The notes under the pieces: model-generated
What the model saw: the letters and a program-made list of their open reading frames with translations, nothing else
What the model was told of the DNA's origin: nothing
The model's database searches: none
Assembly (NCBI GenBank): GCA_023525715.1
Contig: CM042009.1
Location: 131,612,211 to 131,676,210, forward strand
DNA from: Cichorium intybus
Taxonomy: Eukaryota; Streptophyta; Magnoliopsida; Asterales; Asteraceae
Direction of reading: 5' to 3'
Length of the DNA: 64,000 bases
In this document: positions 62,264-64,000 of the stretch, piece after piece
Position numbering within the stretch: the stretch's first letter is position 1
How the letters are laid out: each line of letters opens with the position of its first letter
Program-made: the position numbers and the translations under genes

Positions 62264-63040
62264 TGTTGGATTAGGTGTCTAGGCCATGACTAATAATTTG
62301 TATTTACCTAATTAATAGAAGCAAAGTCCATTTGGGTTGCCCTCATAGCTAGAGGTTTGGCAGAAATTCCAGGAGAGAGAAACATTGATTTATTATGTGA
62401 TTAATAAATCAATAGAAATAAAATAAATAGTTTATTAATATATTAAAGTGATAATATATTAATTAGAAACTATATTAATTAATTAGAAATTAATCTGGAA
62501 TTAATTGGAATTAATTTGGTGATTAATTTGATTAATTAAAGGTGCAGGGGCTGAATTGTAATTATTCAATAGTTGAGTAAGTGACAATTATGGTAGTTTA
62601 AGTGGCCAACAAAATTATAGAGGGATTATCCATAATTTCGATTATTATATGTTAGGATAAATAGATTTGAATTGATAGATAAAAGTTTATCTTATTTGAA
62701 TTCAAAAAGGTTTATCTCTAAAGGCTTATCTGGTGGCCACTTGGAAACTATAAATAGAGACCCCTAGGCACCATAAAAGCCACAACTTTTTCCTTTCTTC
62801 CCTCTCTCTAGAACTTTCAAAAACCCTAGTTTTGGGTGTGACTTCATTTGAGGCAAGGCACTTGCGTTGCTTAGCTTGCAAGAAACAACTAAAAGGTTAG
62901 TTTTTCTGATTTATTTCTTTTAGCAATTTTTGTTTGGCCTTTAGGAATTTGTTACATGTTCAAAGATAGAAAACATAGATCTAATCTAGGTTGCATGTGA
63001 ACTTAGGGTTTAAGTTTATAGATTTGCATAAAACCTTTCA
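62264..63040 (+). repeat. 3' LTR of element D (right copy)
   Basis: This 777-bp LTR begins with the canonical TG and ends CCTTTCA. The TATA box is at 62748-62759. Followed by TSD caaac. Confidence 0.93.
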
Positions 63041-63045
63041 CAAAC

Positions 63046-64000
63046 CACTAACAACCCTTTTCCACTGCGATGGCGTGGGGAGCGCCAACCCGCGATGGCA
63101 ACCCACCGCCACGTCAGCAAGCAACCATTTCTCAACCGCAAAAATCACAACCATTACAACCACCATACCAACAAACCATATGTAAACCACAAACCGCCTT
63201 TCAAACTTTACCACAACAAACCCAATATGTGCAACTACAACAAACTCCACCGTAGCAGTATCAATACCAGGAGGTCGAGCATGGATATGACGGGGAGGAT
63301 GAAGGATGGATGCCTCTACAGCAGCCGCAACAATGGAACAGAGGTCAGGGACCTCCACGAAGAATGCAACAACCGCAGCAACCGCAAGGACAACAAGGTT
63401 ACAACAATGATCATTATAACGGTAACTTTGTTCAACCTTTATATTTTGCACAACCGAGAGGGCAATCGGTTGCGTCGCACTTCCAACCTTGGGAGTATGA
63501 CGATTCGTCGCCCATTTATATTCCTGAAAATGTAGAAGCTCAAATAGAAATTAGGCCACAGCTTTTAGGAATATTGCCTGAGTTTAGGGGTTACAAACAA
63601 GATGATCCATATAATCACTTATATGAGTTCATAGCCATAGCTAATGCCAATACCCCTAGGAACACCAACAAGAACATCTTTAGGATGAGACTATTCCCAT
63701 TCACCTTGAAAGACAAAGCCAAATACTGGTTCACTTCTCTTCAACCTAATAGCATTACCACATGGGAGCAGTTAAAGGCCAAGTTTTTGCAAGAGTTTTA
63801 CCCAGCTAGTAAAACCACCGAGATTAGACGCGCAATTCAAGATTTTCAGCAGAAGCCTGGAGAGGCATTTCACGAGGCTTTTGAGAGGTTGAAGGAGTTG
63901 ATGAGGTCATGCCCTCATCATGATATTCCAAAGTGGCAGCTGGTGAAGCTTTTCTTTGAGGGTGCAGACTTGACCAATCAAGCGATGATCAATGCATCCT
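63046..64000 (+). pseudogene. Gag remnant of element A, right copy (runs off the window)
   Basis: Same content as 4332-5286: Q/P-rich start, the TAG corresponding to 4539 (here 63253) and the Gag core up to the window end. Because the stop is shared, it arose before the duplication. Two differences here change CGG to TGG and GCT to GTT. Confidence 0.87.

Larger units (their letters stand above)
55663..63040 (+). mobile_element. Element D, complete non-coding LTR retrotransposon
   Basis: LTRs of 762 and 777 bp (TGTTGGATTAGG...CCTTTCA) are flanked by TSD caaac (55658-55662, 63041-63045). A tRNA-Met primer site follows the left LTR and the PPT AAGTGGGAGAC precedes the right one. The 5.8-kb interior has no recognisable Gag or Pol, so this is a large derivative needing proteins in trans. 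LTRs differ at about 3 percent of sites by eye, so D is older than the duplication. It disrupts A gag. Confidence 0.93.
54267..64000 (+). mobile_element. Element A, right copy, 5' part (Athila-like Ty3/Gypsy)
   Basis: 5' LTR, tRNA-Asp primer site, leader, gag start, the inserted element D, and gag continuing to the window end. It is preceded by tacat (54262-54266). The same nested arrangement as in the left copy shows it is a duplicate of the same insertion. Confidence 0.9.
58715..64000. repeat. Right copy of the ~58.7-kb-spaced duplication
   Basis: The counterpart of 1-5286. It runs from inside D to the window end with no sign of the match ending, so the duplicated tract extends beyond both window edges. 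Confidence 0.93.

Overview
This window is plant nuclear heterochromatin. It is AT-rich, has no intact host gene that I can identify, and consists almost entirely of LTR retrotransposons nested in one another. Evidence for a plant: primer-binding sites complementary to initiator tRNA-Met (TGGTATCAGAGC) and to tRNA-Asp (TGGCGYYGTTGCCGGGGA), an Athila-type Ty3/Gypsy element with its extra 3' ORF, chromovirus-like Gypsy and Ty1/Copia elements, and a plant L1-type LINE. A eudicot is likely; I cannot name the species. Letters A-H are local labels. Each of A-G has matched TG...CA LTRs and a 5-bp target-site duplication (TSD) read directly from the sequence.

Layout. (1) 1-23591 is the 3' part of element A (Athila-like, + strand). 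It carries three insertions: D (1-4326, 3' part only), B (7026-12643, - strand, TSD acggt) and C (12998-19813, - strand, TSD cgacg). (2) 23592-54266 is the non-A part of the locus. A decayed LINE (25110-46455) is split by Copia element E (26201-44604, +, TSD ttctt). E is split by Gypsy element F (27227-42424, -, TSD tgtgg). F's left LTR is split by Copia element G (27319-33682, -, TSD ggtat). This makes a four-level nest. Then come a 3'-truncated Copia element H (46853-51117, +), gene-fragment-like DNA ending in a Helitron-like 3' terminus (52161), a 217-bp TA microsatellite and AT-rich spacer. (3) 54267-64000 is the 5' part of a second copy of A, with D complete (55663-63040, TSD caaac) in the same gag position.

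The key architectural point is that 1-5286 and 58715-64000 are collinear at a constant offset of 58,714 bp, with about 18 substitutions and no indels by eye. The TSD tacat follows the end of the left A and precedes the start of the right A. The simplest reading is one A insertion followed by tandem duplication of a unit of about 58.7 kb. An assembly false duplication of two haplotypes is the main alternative.

Coding state. Only fragments of retroelement proteins remain: gag-protease of A with four in-frame stops, the A ATHILA-type ORF with one early stop, gag-like ORFs of B and G, gag-protease of E with a basic unidentified tail, decayed pol of F, and gag plus protease/integrase/RT of H with two stops and no RNase H. 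No element here looks autonomous. Some (E, F, G) have nearly identical LTRs, so they moved recently, presumably using proteins supplied in trans. The most unusual signal is a hairpin family in the non-coding body of D: four copies with a conserved core and differing but self-complementary flanking stems.
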